A stretch of 64,000 bases of DNA from Inquilinus sp042743185. GTDB taxonomy: Bacteria; Pseudomonadota; Alphaproteobacteria; DSM-16000; Inquilinaceae. A program made the position numbers and the translations under genes. Below, piece by piece: positions 26,306 through 33,168 of the stretch. Under the pieces are notes generated by a model, which was given only the letters and a program-made list of their open reading frames with translations, did no database searches and was not told where the DNA came from. The DNA is taken from NCBI RefSeq assembly GCF_042743185.1, contig NZ_JBHYMS010000024.1, forward strand, positions 31,604 to 95,603, read 5' to 3'. Each line of letters opens with the position of its first letter. Position 1 is the stretch's first letter.

Positions 26306-27018
26306 CGTGCGACGGCGACCGGGTTGGCGACGACCGCGGCCGCCAGGTCGGCCAGCACGGTCTCGCCGCCGACCATGGTCTGGCCGACCGAGACCAGAGG
26401 CTCCACCCCGTCGGGCAGGTAGATGTCGGTCCGGCTGCCGAAGCGGATCAGCCCGTATGTCTCACCCGCCACCACCGGCTGGCCGGGCGACAGGTCGCAG
26501 ATGATGCGCCGGGCCACCAGCCCCGCGATCTGGACGAAGACCAGGATCCGCCCGTCCGGCAGGCGCAGCGAGACGGCGCAGCGCTCGTTCTCCTCGCTGG
26601 CCTTCTCCAGATTGGCGTTCAGGAACTTGCCCGGCCGGTATTTCACGTCGACCACCGCCCCGTCGGCCGGGACCCGGTTCACATGCACGTTGAACACGTT
26701 GAGGAAGATGCTGACCCGGGTCAGCGGCCGGCTGCCGAGGCCGAGCTCCGCCGGGGGCACCGCCTGCACCAGCATCTGCACCACGCCGTCGGCCGGCGCC
26801 ACCACCAGGTCCGGCCGGGTCGGCGTCACCCGCGGCGGATGGCGGAAGAAGTAGATGCACCAGGCGGTCGCCAGCACGCCGAGCCAGCCCAGGGGCTCCC
26901 AGATCAGGAACAGGATCACCGTGACCACGGCGAACACGCCGATGAACGGGTAGCCGGCCGGATGGATCGGCACCAGGACCCCGCGGATCGTGTGCAGAAG
27001 ATGGGGGTCGTCGTTCAA
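26302..27018 (-). CDS. psd: Phosphatidylserine decarboxylase (short proteobacterial type), TTG start
   Basis: 238-aa proenzyme forming phosphatidylethanolamine. It has an N-terminal helix pair (AGYPFIGVFAVVTVILFLIW .. LGVLATAWCIYFFRHPPR), the conserved VAPADGVVQ and FLNVFNVHVNRVPADG, and the autocleavage Gly-Ser in LIRFGSRTDIYLP that yields the pyruvoyl group. The proposed start is TTG 27018, giving LNDDPHLLHTIRGVLVPIHPAG and a TTGA overlap with the mltG stop; upstream sequence in frame to 27090 overlaps mltG and is not family-like. It acts with pssA immediately downstream. Confidence 0.9.
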   Translation of the reverse strand: MNDDPHLLHTIRGVLVPIHPAGYPFIGVFAVVTVILFLIWEPLGWLGVLATAWCIYFFRHPPRVTPTRPDLVVAPADGVVQMLVQAVPPAELGLGSRPLTRVSIFLNVFNVHVNRVPADGAVVDVKYRPGKFLNANLEKASEENERCAVSLRLPDGRILVFVQIAGLVARRIICDLSPGQPVVAGETYGLIRFGSRTDIYLPDGVEPLVSVGQTMVGGETVLADLAAAVVANPVAVAR

Positions 27019-28040
27019 GGCGTCTCGTCTCCGCTTGCCGGGGCCGCGTCGCCGGGAGTCGGCGGGGCGGCCTGCCGTCGCTTCTGCCATTCGGCGACGT
27101 TGCGATTGTGCTCCTCGAGCGTCCGGGCAAAGACATGCCCGCCGGACCCGTCGGCCACGAAGTAATAATAATCCGTAACCGCCGGCTTGAGCACTGCGGC
27201 AAGTGCGTCGCGCCCGGGATTGGCGATCGGTCCCGGCGGCAGGCCCGTCACGACATAGGTGTTGTAGGGCGAATCCAGCTTCCAGTCGGCCCGGGTCAGC
27301 GGGCGGCCGAGCGGCTTCCTGCCCTGGGTCAGGGCATAGATCACCGTCGGGTCGGCCTGCAGCGGCATGCCGGCCTGCAGCCGGTTCAGGAACACGCTGG
27401 CGACCGCGGGACGTTCCGCCGGCACCCCCGTCTCCTTCTCCACGATCGACGCCAGGGTGACGGCCTCCTGCGGCGACTTGAACGGCAGCCCGTTCGCCCG
27501 CCTCGCCCAGAGCGCGTCGATCTCCTGCCGCATCGCCTTGCGCATCCGTTCGATCACGGCCGCGCGGGTGTCGCCGCGGATGAACTGATAGGTTTCCGGC
27601 AGCAGCGAGCCGTCTGCCGGGACATCCCCGGCCTCGCCGGTCAGGAGAGGCTCGGCCTGCACCAGGGCCACGATCTCGGCCGAGGTCAGGCCTTCCGGAA
27701 CGGTGACCTTGTGCGAGACGTTGCTGCCGCGGGCCAGGAGATCGGCCGCCTCGGCCGGGGAAATCCCGGGCGCGAAGGCGTATTCCCCGGCCTTCAGGAC
27801 GCGGTCGCCGCCGTCCAGCGCGGTCCCGGCCAGGAACACCCAGCGGTTCTCCACGACGCCCGCCGCCTCAAGCTGAGCCGCGATCGCGGTCAGGCCGCTG
27901 CCGCGCTCGATGACGAGCGTCGCCGGAGCCGTCAGCGGCCCCGGCGAACGATACTCATGAAGGAACCATGCGACGCCGCCACCGATGACGGCCGCCAGGA
28001 CCACCAGGAAGACGAGCGCGCGGGCGAGTGCCCGAAGCAT
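27015..28040 (-). CDS. mltG: Endolytic murein transglycosylase MltG
   Basis: 341-aa YceG-type enzyme that cuts nascent glycan strands at the inner membrane. It has one N-terminal membrane helix (ALVFLVVLAAVIGGGVAWFL), a LysM-like region, and the catalytic domain with ASIVEKETGVPAERP (catalytic Glu), SVFLNRLQAGMPLQADPTVIYAL and SPYNTYVVTGLPPGPIANPG. The C-terminus (APPTPGDAAPASGDETP) is disordered. It follows fabF by 4 bases; the acpP-fabF-mltG order is common in proteobacteria. Confidence 0.94.
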   Translation of the reverse strand: MLRALARALVFLVVLAAVIGGGVAWFLHEYRSPGPLTAPATLVIERGSGLTAIAAQLEAAGVVENRWVFLAGTALDGGDRVLKAGEYAFAPGISPAEAADLLARGSNVSHKVTVPEGLTSAEIVALVQAEPLLTGEAGDVPADGSLLPETYQFIRGDTRAAVIERMRKAMRQEIDALWARRANGLPFKSPQEAVTLASIVEKETGVPAERPAVASVFLNRLQAGMPLQADPTVIYALTQGRKPLGRPLTRADWKLDSPYNTYVVTGLPPGPIANPGRDALAAVLKPAVTDYYYFVADGSGGHVFARTLEEHNRNVAEWQKRRQAAPPTPGDAAPASGDETP

Positions 28041-28044
28041 GAAC

Positions 28045-29310
28045 TCAGACGTACTCTCGGAAGATCAGCGACGCGTTGGTCCCGCCGAAGCCGAAGCTGT
28101 TCGACAGCGCGGCACGCACCGGCCGCTCCTTGGCCTGCTTCGGCACCAGGTCGACGCCGAGGCAGCTGTCCGACGGATCCTCGAGGTTCAGCGTCGGCGG
28201 CACCAAATCGTGGTTGACCGCGAGCACCGAATAGATCGCCTCGACCGCGCCGGCCGCGCCGAGCAGATGGCCGATCGCGGACTTGGTCGATGACATCGAC
28301 ACGGTCTCGATCGCATTGCCGAACAGGCGCTTGACCGCGCCGAGTTCGATCTCGTCGCCCAGCGGCGTCGAGGTGCCGTGGGCGTTGACGTAGTCGATGT
28401 CCGACGGGGCCAGGCCGGCCCGCTTCAGCGCCGCCGACATCGCCCGGAAGCCGCCGTTGCCGTCGTCCGGCGGGGCGGTGATATGATGGGCGTCGCCCGA
28501 CAGGCCGTAGCCCACGACCTCGGCATAGATCGTGGCGCCGCGCGCCTTGGCGTGCTCCAGCTCCTCCAGCACGACCACGCCGGCACCCTCGCCCATGACG
28601 AAGCCGTCGCGGCCCTTGTCATAGGGGCGCGAGGCCCGGTCGGGGGCGTCGTTGTAGGCGGTGGACAGCGCCCGGGCCGCGGCGAAGCCGGCGAGCCCGA
28701 GCCGGCACACCGCCGCCTCCGCCCCGCCCGCCACCATGACGTCGGCATCGTCCCACATGATCAGCCGCGCCGCGTCGCCGATCGCGTGCGCGCCGGTCGA
28801 GCAGGCCGTGACCACGGCATGGTTCGGACCGCGGAAGCCGTGCTGGATCGAGACCTGGCCGGAGGCCAGGTTGATCAGCGCCGCCGGGATGAAGAAGGGG
28901 GAGATCCGGCGGGGCCCCTTCTCCTCCAGGGTCAGCGAGCCCTCGGCGATCCATTGCAGGCCGCCGATGCCCGAGCCGATCATGACGCCGGTGCGGTCAC
29001 GCGCCTCGTCGGTCGGCGGCACCCATCCCGAATTCGCGATCGCCTCATTGGCCGCGGCGATCGCGTAATGGATGAAGACGTCGTTCTTGCGCTGGTCCTT
29101 GGGCGGGACCGCGCTGTCGACGTCGAAATCGCCGGGGCCGGTGCCGCGCGGCACCATGCCCGCGATCCGCGCCGGCAGATCCGAGACGTCGAAGGTCGAG
29201 ATCGCCCCGATGCCGGACTGGCCGGCGATCAGTCGATCCCAGTTGGTCTTCACACCGGCACCGAGAGGCGTGACCATCCCCATGCCGGTGATTACGACAC
29301 GTCGCATCAT
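28045..29310 (-). CDS. fabF: 3-oxoacyl-ACP synthase II
   Basis: 421-aa condensing enzyme of fatty-acid elongation. It has the nucleophile Cys in VTACSTGAHAIG and the catalytic His residues in NAHGTSTPLGD and SAIGHLLGAAGAVEA. FGFGGTNASLIF closes the fold. The start was placed at the first of two tandem ATGs (29310) that give MMRRVVITGMGMVTPLG; the open frame continues 10 residues further without conservation. It is the last fab gene of the block, 40 bases after acpP. Confidence 0.95.
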   Translation of the reverse strand: MMRRVVITGMGMVTPLGAGVKTNWDRLIAGQSGIGAISTFDVSDLPARIAGMVPRGTGPGDFDVDSAVPPKDQRKNDVFIHYAIAAANEAIANSGWVPPTDEARDRTGVMIGSGIGGLQWIAEGSLTLEEKGPRRISPFFIPAALINLASGQVSIQHGFRGPNHAVVTACSTGAHAIGDAARLIMWDDADVMVAGGAEAAVCRLGLAGFAAARALSTAYNDAPDRASRPYDKGRDGFVMGEGAGVVVLEELEHAKARGATIYAEVVGYGLSGDAHHITAPPDDGNGGFRAMSAALKRAGLAPSDIDYVNAHGTSTPLGDEIELGAVKRLFGNAIETVSMSSTKSAIGHLLGAAGAVEAIYSVLAVNHDLVPPTLNLEDPSDSCLGVDLVPKQAKERPVRAALSNSFGFGGTNASLIFREYV

Positions 29311-29350
29311 TTCATCCGGTTCTGCGGCGGAACGTGGCAAGGGCCTGCGA

Positions 29351-29590
29351 TCAGCCGGCCGAATGCTGCTCGATGAACTGGATCGCGTCCTTCACCGTCA
29401 GGATCTTCTCGGCCGCGTCGTCCGGAATCTCGCAGCCGAACTCCTCCTCGAACGCCATGACCAGCTCGACGGTGTCGAGGCTGTCCGCGCCCAGATCGTC
29501 GATGAAGCTGGCCGACTCGGTGACCTTGCCTTCTTCGACGCCAAGATGCTCGACGACAATCTTCTTAACGCGCTCGGCGATGTCGCTCAT
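29351..29590 (-). CDS. acpP: Acyl carrier protein
   Basis: 79-aa acidic carrier of fatty-acid synthesis. Ser37 in DDLGADSLDTVELVMAFEEEF is the phosphopantetheine attachment site. It lies between fabG and fabF. The 144-base gap from fabG holds two perfect hairpins and probably an internal promoter, which would allow higher acpP expression. Confidence 0.97.
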   Translation of the reverse strand: MSDIAERVKKIVVEHLGVEEGKVTESASFIDDLGADSLDTVELVMAFEEEFGCEIPDDAAEKILTVKDAIQFIEQHSAG

Positions 29591-29652
29591 TCGTTCTACC
29601 TTTCAAGAGAGCGGAACGGGGCTGAATTCCGCAGTGCTGAACCCCCGCACGA

Positions 29653-29719
29653 GTGACCGCCCCGTAACCCGCGGTCACATAACACACCTGATCGAACATG
29701 GCCAAGCATCTGGCCATGT
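29653..29719 (-). promoter_or_regulatory. Two perfect inverted repeats in the fabG-acpP gap
   Basis: GTGACCGC (29653-29660) pairs with GCGGTCAC (29671-29678) across a 10-base loop. ACATGGCCA (29696-29704) pairs with TGGCCATGT (29711-29719) across a 6-base loop. The second lies just after the fabG stop in the direction of transcription but lacks a T-run. They may be processing, attenuation or operator sites that set acpP output. Confidence 0.45.
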
Positions 29720-29734
29720 CCAGCCCTGGCGACG

Positions 29735-30472
29735 TCAAACCATCGCCATTCCGCCATTCACATGGATGGTCTGGCCGGTGACATAGGCCGCCTCGTTGCT
29801 GGCGAGATACAGGACCGCGGCCGCGATCTCGGCCGGCTCGCCCATCCTCGCCATCGGGATGGTGGCCGAGATCCGTGCCTTCTGCTCGTCGTTCAGCGCA
29901 CCGGTCATGGCGCTGGTGACGAAGCCCGGCGCGACGCAGTTGACGGTGATGCCGCGGCTCGCCACCTCCTGCGCCAGCGCCTTGGTCATGCCGGTCAGGC
30001 CGGCCTTGGAGGCCGCGTAGTTGGCCTGGCCCGGATTGCCGGTATGGCCGACGATCGAGGTGATCGACACGATCCGGCCCCAGCGCTTCTTCATCATGCC
30101 GCGCAGCGCCGCGCGGGCCAGGCGGAAGGCGGACACCAGGTTGACGTCGAGGACGGTCTCGAAATCCTCGTCCTTCATCCGCATCGCCAGGCCGTCGCGG
30201 GTCAGGCCTGCATTGTTGACCAGGATGTCGAGGCCGCCGGTCGCGGCCTCGGCCGCCTTGGCCACCGATTCGGCGCCCTCGGCGCTCGACAGGTCGCCCG
30301 GCGTCACATAGGCCCGCTCGCCCAGTTCCCGGGCCAGCCCCTCCAGCTTCTCGACCCTGGTGCCGGACAGCGCCACGGCGGCGCCCTGGGCGTGCAGCAG
30401 GGTCGCGATGGCGCGGCCGATGTCGCCCGAGGCGCCGGTGATAAGCGCCGACTTGCCGTTCAGATCGAACAT
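29735..30472 (-). CDS. fabG: 3-oxoacyl-ACP reductase
   Basis: 245-aa NADPH-dependent reductase of fatty-acid synthesis. The cofactor loop is TGASGDIGRAIA (Asp where FabG more often has Gly), with NNAGLTRDGLAMRMKDEDFE, catalytic Ser in IVSITSIVG and YAASKAGLTGMTK. C-terminal YVTGQTIHVNGGMAMV is the FabG hallmark. It lies 31 bases after fabD in the same operon. Confidence 0.95.
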   Translation of the reverse strand: MFDLNGKSALITGASGDIGRAIATLLHAQGAAVALSGTRVEKLEGLARELGERAYVTPGDLSSAEGAESVAKAAEAATGGLDILVNNAGLTRDGLAMRMKDEDFETVLDVNLVSAFRLARAALRGMMKKRWGRIVSITSIVGHTGNPGQANYAASKAGLTGMTKALAQEVASRGITVNCVAPGFVTSAMTGALNDEQKARISATIPMARMGEPAEIAAAVLYLASNEAAYVTGQTIHVNGGMAMV

Positions 30473-30503
30473 GGTCTCATTCCTTGTGCTGCGGCCCCGT
30501 GTT

Positions 30504-31454
30504 TCAGGCGCCGGTCGATGCGATCCAGGCGTCGATCTCCTCGGGCGTCTGCAGCGACACTGCGGCGAGGTCGCGATCGATGCGCTTGGCGAGGCCGGCC
30601 AGCACCTTGCCGGCCCCGAGCTCGACCAGTTCCTGCACGCCCGCGGATTTCATGTAAAGCACGCTCTCGCGCCAGCGCACGGTGCCGGTCACCTGCTCGA
30701 CCAGCAGGCGGAGGATCTCGTCCGGCGCGGTCACCGGGGCGGCGGTGACGTTGGCCACCACCGGCACGGCCGGCGCCTTGATCTCGACCTCCGCCAGCGC
30801 CGCGCGCATCGCCTCGGCCGCCGGCGCCATCAGCGGGCAATGGAAGGGGGCACTGACGGGAAGGAGGATGCTGCGCTTGGCGCCGAGCTCGGCCGCCAGG
30901 GCCATCGCCCGCTCCACCGCCGCCTTGTGGCCGCTGACCACAACCTGGCCGGGGGCGTTGTCATTGGCCGCGGCGCAGATCGAATCCGCGGTCGAGGCAC
31001 GGGCGGCGACGTCGCGCGCCTGGTCGAGGTCGAGGCCCAGCAGCGCCGCCATGGCGCCGACGCCGACCGGCACCGCCTTCTGCATCGACCGGCCGCGCAG
31101 GCGCAGCAGCCGGGCCGCGTCGGCGACGCTGACCGCCCCGGCCGCGGCCAGGGCCGAGTACTCGCCCAGGCTGTGGCCGGCGACGAAGCCGGCGAAATCG
31201 GCCAGCGACTTGCCGGACCGCTCCGCCACCGCCCGCGCCGCGGCGACCGAGGCCGCCATCAGCGCCGGCTGGGCGTTCTCGGTCAGGGTCAGCGTCTCGA
31301 TGTCGCCGCCGAACATCAGCTCGGACAGTTTCTGGCCCAACGCCGCATCGACCTCGGCGAAGACGTCGCGGGCGGCGGCCGACCCTTCGGCCAGCGCCTT
31401 GCCCATGCCGACAGCCTGGCTGCCCTGTCCCGGAAACACGAAAGCGCGCGCCAT
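30504..31454 (-). CDS. fabD: Malonyl-CoA-ACP transacylase
   Basis: 316-aa enzyme loading malonyl groups onto ACP. It starts MARAFVFPGQGSQAVGMG, with the nucleophile Ser in AGHSLGEYSALAAAG, and HCPLMAPAAEAM near the active-site His. It is the first gene of the fabD-fabG-acpP-fabF run and is divergent from rpsF, with 235 bases between them. Confidence 0.95.
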   Translation of the reverse strand: MARAFVFPGQGSQAVGMGKALAEGSAAARDVFAEVDAALGQKLSELMFGGDIETLTLTENAQPALMAASVAAARAVAERSGKSLADFAGFVAGHSLGEYSALAAAGAVSVADAARLLRLRGRSMQKAVPVGVGAMAALLGLDLDQARDVAARASTADSICAAANDNAPGQVVVSGHKAAVERAMALAAELGAKRSILLPVSAPFHCPLMAPAAEAMRAALAEVEIKAPAVPVVANVTAAPVTAPDEILRLLVEQVTGTVRWRESVLYMKSAGVQELVELGAGKVLAGLAKRIDRDLAAVSLQTPEEIDAWIASTGA

Positions 31455-31547
31455 GGCGGCGATCCCCGCATCACAATGAGGGCGCTGGTCTTAGAGCCTC
31501 GCCACTGCAAGTCAAGCCTGATCGATGATACAGGGTTCCGATCGTGC

Positions 31548-31575
31548 TTGATCTTCGGCCGCTCCTGAGTATAGT
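31548..31575 (+). promoter_or_regulatory. Probable sigma-70 promoter of rpsF-rpsR-rplI
   Basis: TTGATC at 31548-31553 and TATAGT at 31570-31575 are separated by 16 bases, about 114 bases before the rpsF ATG. This leaves a roughly 110-base leader that can fold. Confidence 0.55.
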
Positions 31576-31627
31576 GCGCGGCTTCGTCGATGCTCCTTGC
31601 CGGCCGCACGGCATAGCGGTCGGCTTT

Positions 31628-31666
31628 GGCATGGGCGGCTGGCGGTCCGCCGCACAGCGCCATGCC
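31628..31666 (+). promoter_or_regulatory. rpsF leader stem-loop, candidate S6:S18 autoregulatory site
   Basis: GGCATGG (31628-31634) pairs with CCATGCC (31660-31666). Inside, GCGGC (31635-31639) pairs with GCCGC (31649-31653), leaving ACAGCG bulged on the 3' side. It ends 23 bases before the rpsF start. A structured leader bound by the S6:S18 complex is known upstream of rpsF in many bacteria; assignment here rests on position and a hand-drawn fold. Confidence 0.4.
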
Positions 31667-31689
31667 GGGAACAGCCATAAGGAGTCACC

Positions 31690-32154
31690 ATGCCACTTTA
31701 CGAGAGCGTGTACATCGCGCGGCAGGACGTGTCCGCCGCGCAGGTGGAGGCCCTGACCGAGGGCTTCACCGCCATCCTCACCGAGAATGGCGGCAAGGTC
31801 ACCAAGACCGAGTATTGGGGCCTGAAGAGCTTCGCCTATCGGATCAAGAAGAACCGCAAGGGCCACTACGTCCTGCTGAACATCGACGCCCCCGCGGCCG
31901 CCGTGGCCGAGATGGAGCGCCTGATGGGCATCAACGAGGACGTGCTGCGCACCCTGACCCTGCGCATGGACGTCCTCGAGGAAGGCCCCTCGGCGATGAT
32001 GCAGAGCCGGGCCGGCCGGGACCGTGACGGTCGCGACCGCGATGGCCGGGGCGACCGTGACGGCCCCCGCGGCGATCGCGACCGTGGCGAGCGCCGGGAC
32101 CGTGGCTTCGGCGCCCCGCGCGAACAGGCCGAAGGTGAAGGAGCCCAGGCATGA
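31690..32154 (+). CDS. rpsF: 30S ribosomal protein S6
   Basis: 154 residues. The core is MPLYESVYIARQDVSAAQVE .. YWGLKSFAYRIKKNRKGHYVLLN .. RLMGINEDVLRTLTLRMD. After about residue 105 comes a long Arg/Asp/Gly-rich tail with repeated RDRDG units, a low-complexity extension common in this group of bacteria. A TAAGGAG ribosome site precedes the ATG. It overlaps rpsR by 4 bp (ATGA). Confidence 0.96.
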   Translation: MPLYESVYIARQDVSAAQVEALTEGFTAILTENGGKVTKTEYWGLKSFAYRIKKNRKGHYVLLNIDAPAAAVAEMERLMGINEDVLRTLTLRMDVLEEGPSAMMQSRAGRDRDGRDRDGRGDRDGPRGDRDRGERRDRGFGAPREQAEGEGAQA

Positions 32155-32390
32155 GCGCGATGGGTGCACGCCGTCCGTTCTTCCGCCGCCGGAAGACCTG
32201 CCCGTTCTCCGGCGCCAACGCGCCGAAGATCGACTACAAGGACACCAAGCTGCTGGGCCGGTTCATCTCCGAGCGCGGCAAGATCGTCCCGAGCCGCATC
32301 ACCGCGGTCTCGGCCAAGAAGCAGCGTGAGCTGGCCCGCGCCATCAAGCGCGCGCGCTTCCTCGGCCTCCTGCCCTACATCGTGAAGTAA
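32151..32390 (+). CDS. rpsR: 30S ribosomal protein S18
   Basis: 79 residues, basic, starting at ATG 32151 within the rpsF stop. RPFFRRRKTCPFSG, IDYKDTKLLGRFISERGKI and the LARAIKRARFLGLLPYI C-terminus are canonical. S18 binds S6 on the small subunit. It is followed 14 bases later by rplI. Confidence 0.97.
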   Translation: MSAMGARRPFFRRRKTCPFSGANAPKIDYKDTKLLGRFISERGKIVPSRITAVSAKKQRELARAIKRARFLGLLPYIVK

Positions 32391-32404
32391 GGGGAGGTTC
32401 AGCC

Positions 32405-32989
32405 ATGGAAATCATCCTGCTGGAGCGGGTCGAGAAGCTCGGCCAGATCGGCGACGTGGTGAAGGTGAAGCCCGGCTTCGCCCGCAACTACCTCCTGCCG
32501 CAGAAGAAGGCGCTGCGCGCGACCAAGGCCAACCTGGCCGTGTTCGAGAAGCAGCGGGCGCAGATCGAGGCCAACAACCTCGAGGCCAAGGGCGAGGCGC
32601 AGACCGTCGCGGGCCGGATGGACGATGTGCAAATCGTCGTCATCCGCCAGGCCGGCGATACCGGCCAGCTCTACGGCTCGGTGTCGGCGCGTGACATCGC
32701 CGAGGCCCTGACCGAGGCCGGCTACACCGTCTCGCGCGGCCAGGTCGCGATCGAGCAGCCGATCAAGACCCTGGGCCTGGAGAAGGTCCGGATCCGGCTG
32801 CACCCCGAGGTCAGCGTCATCGTCACCGTGAACGTCGCCCGCTCGGCCGAAGAGGCCGAGATGCAGCGCCAGCGCGGCGGCATGGTCGTCGCCTCGGTCC
32901 TCGAAGAGGAAGAAGCGGCGGCCGAAGCCGCTGCCGAGGCCGCCATCGCCGAGGCCGAGACCGAGAGCACCGAGGGCGAGCCGGCGTAA
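32405..32989 (+). CDS. rplI: 50S ribosomal protein L9
   Basis: 194 residues. The N-terminal domain is MEIILLERVEKLGQIGDVV .. GFARNYLLPQKKALRATK, followed by the long connecting helix, the C-terminal RNA-binding domain (GSVSARDIAEAL .. IRLHPEVSVIVTVNVARS), and an acidic Ala/Glu-rich tail that makes it longer than the usual 150 residues. It ends the rpsF operon before a strong terminator. Confidence 0.96.
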   Translation: MEIILLERVEKLGQIGDVVKVKPGFARNYLLPQKKALRATKANLAVFEKQRAQIEANNLEAKGEAQTVAGRMDDVQIVVIRQAGDTGQLYGSVSARDIAEALTEAGYTVSRGQVAIEQPIKTLGLEKVRIRLHPEVSVIVTVNVARSAEEAEMQRQRGGMVVASVLEEEEAAAEAAAEAAIAEAETESTEGEPA

Positions 32990-33016
32990 CCGGCTCTCGC
33001 CGGTCAGTATCGAGAG

Positions 33017-33045
33017 GGCGCGGATCTTCGGATCCGCGCCTTTTT
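33017..33045 (+). terminator. Rho-independent terminator after rplI
   Basis: GGCGCGGATC, a TTCG tetraloop, GATCCGCGCC and then five T's. The 10-bp stem is perfect and the loop is the extra-stable UUCG type. Confidence 0.93.
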
Positions 33046-33088
33046 CTTGAGGCGCGCCCGTCCTCGACGGATGACGCAACCTAAACTG

Positions 33089-33110
33089 CACGTTGCAAAC
33101 TCTTAACGTG
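33089..33110. promoter_or_regulatory. CACGTT-N10-AACGTG dyad upstream of mprF
   Basis: Perfect 6-bp inverted arms at 33089-33094 and 33105-33110, in the only AT-leaning stretch before mprF, 59 bases from its ATG. It is a possible operator for the mprF-acvB operon, which is acid-induced in related bacteria. Inference only. Confidence 0.3.
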
Positions 33111-33168
33111 ATCCCGGGACCGGGCGGGACTAGCGTCCGGCCGATCCGGTGCAATTGAGTTCCCCTCC

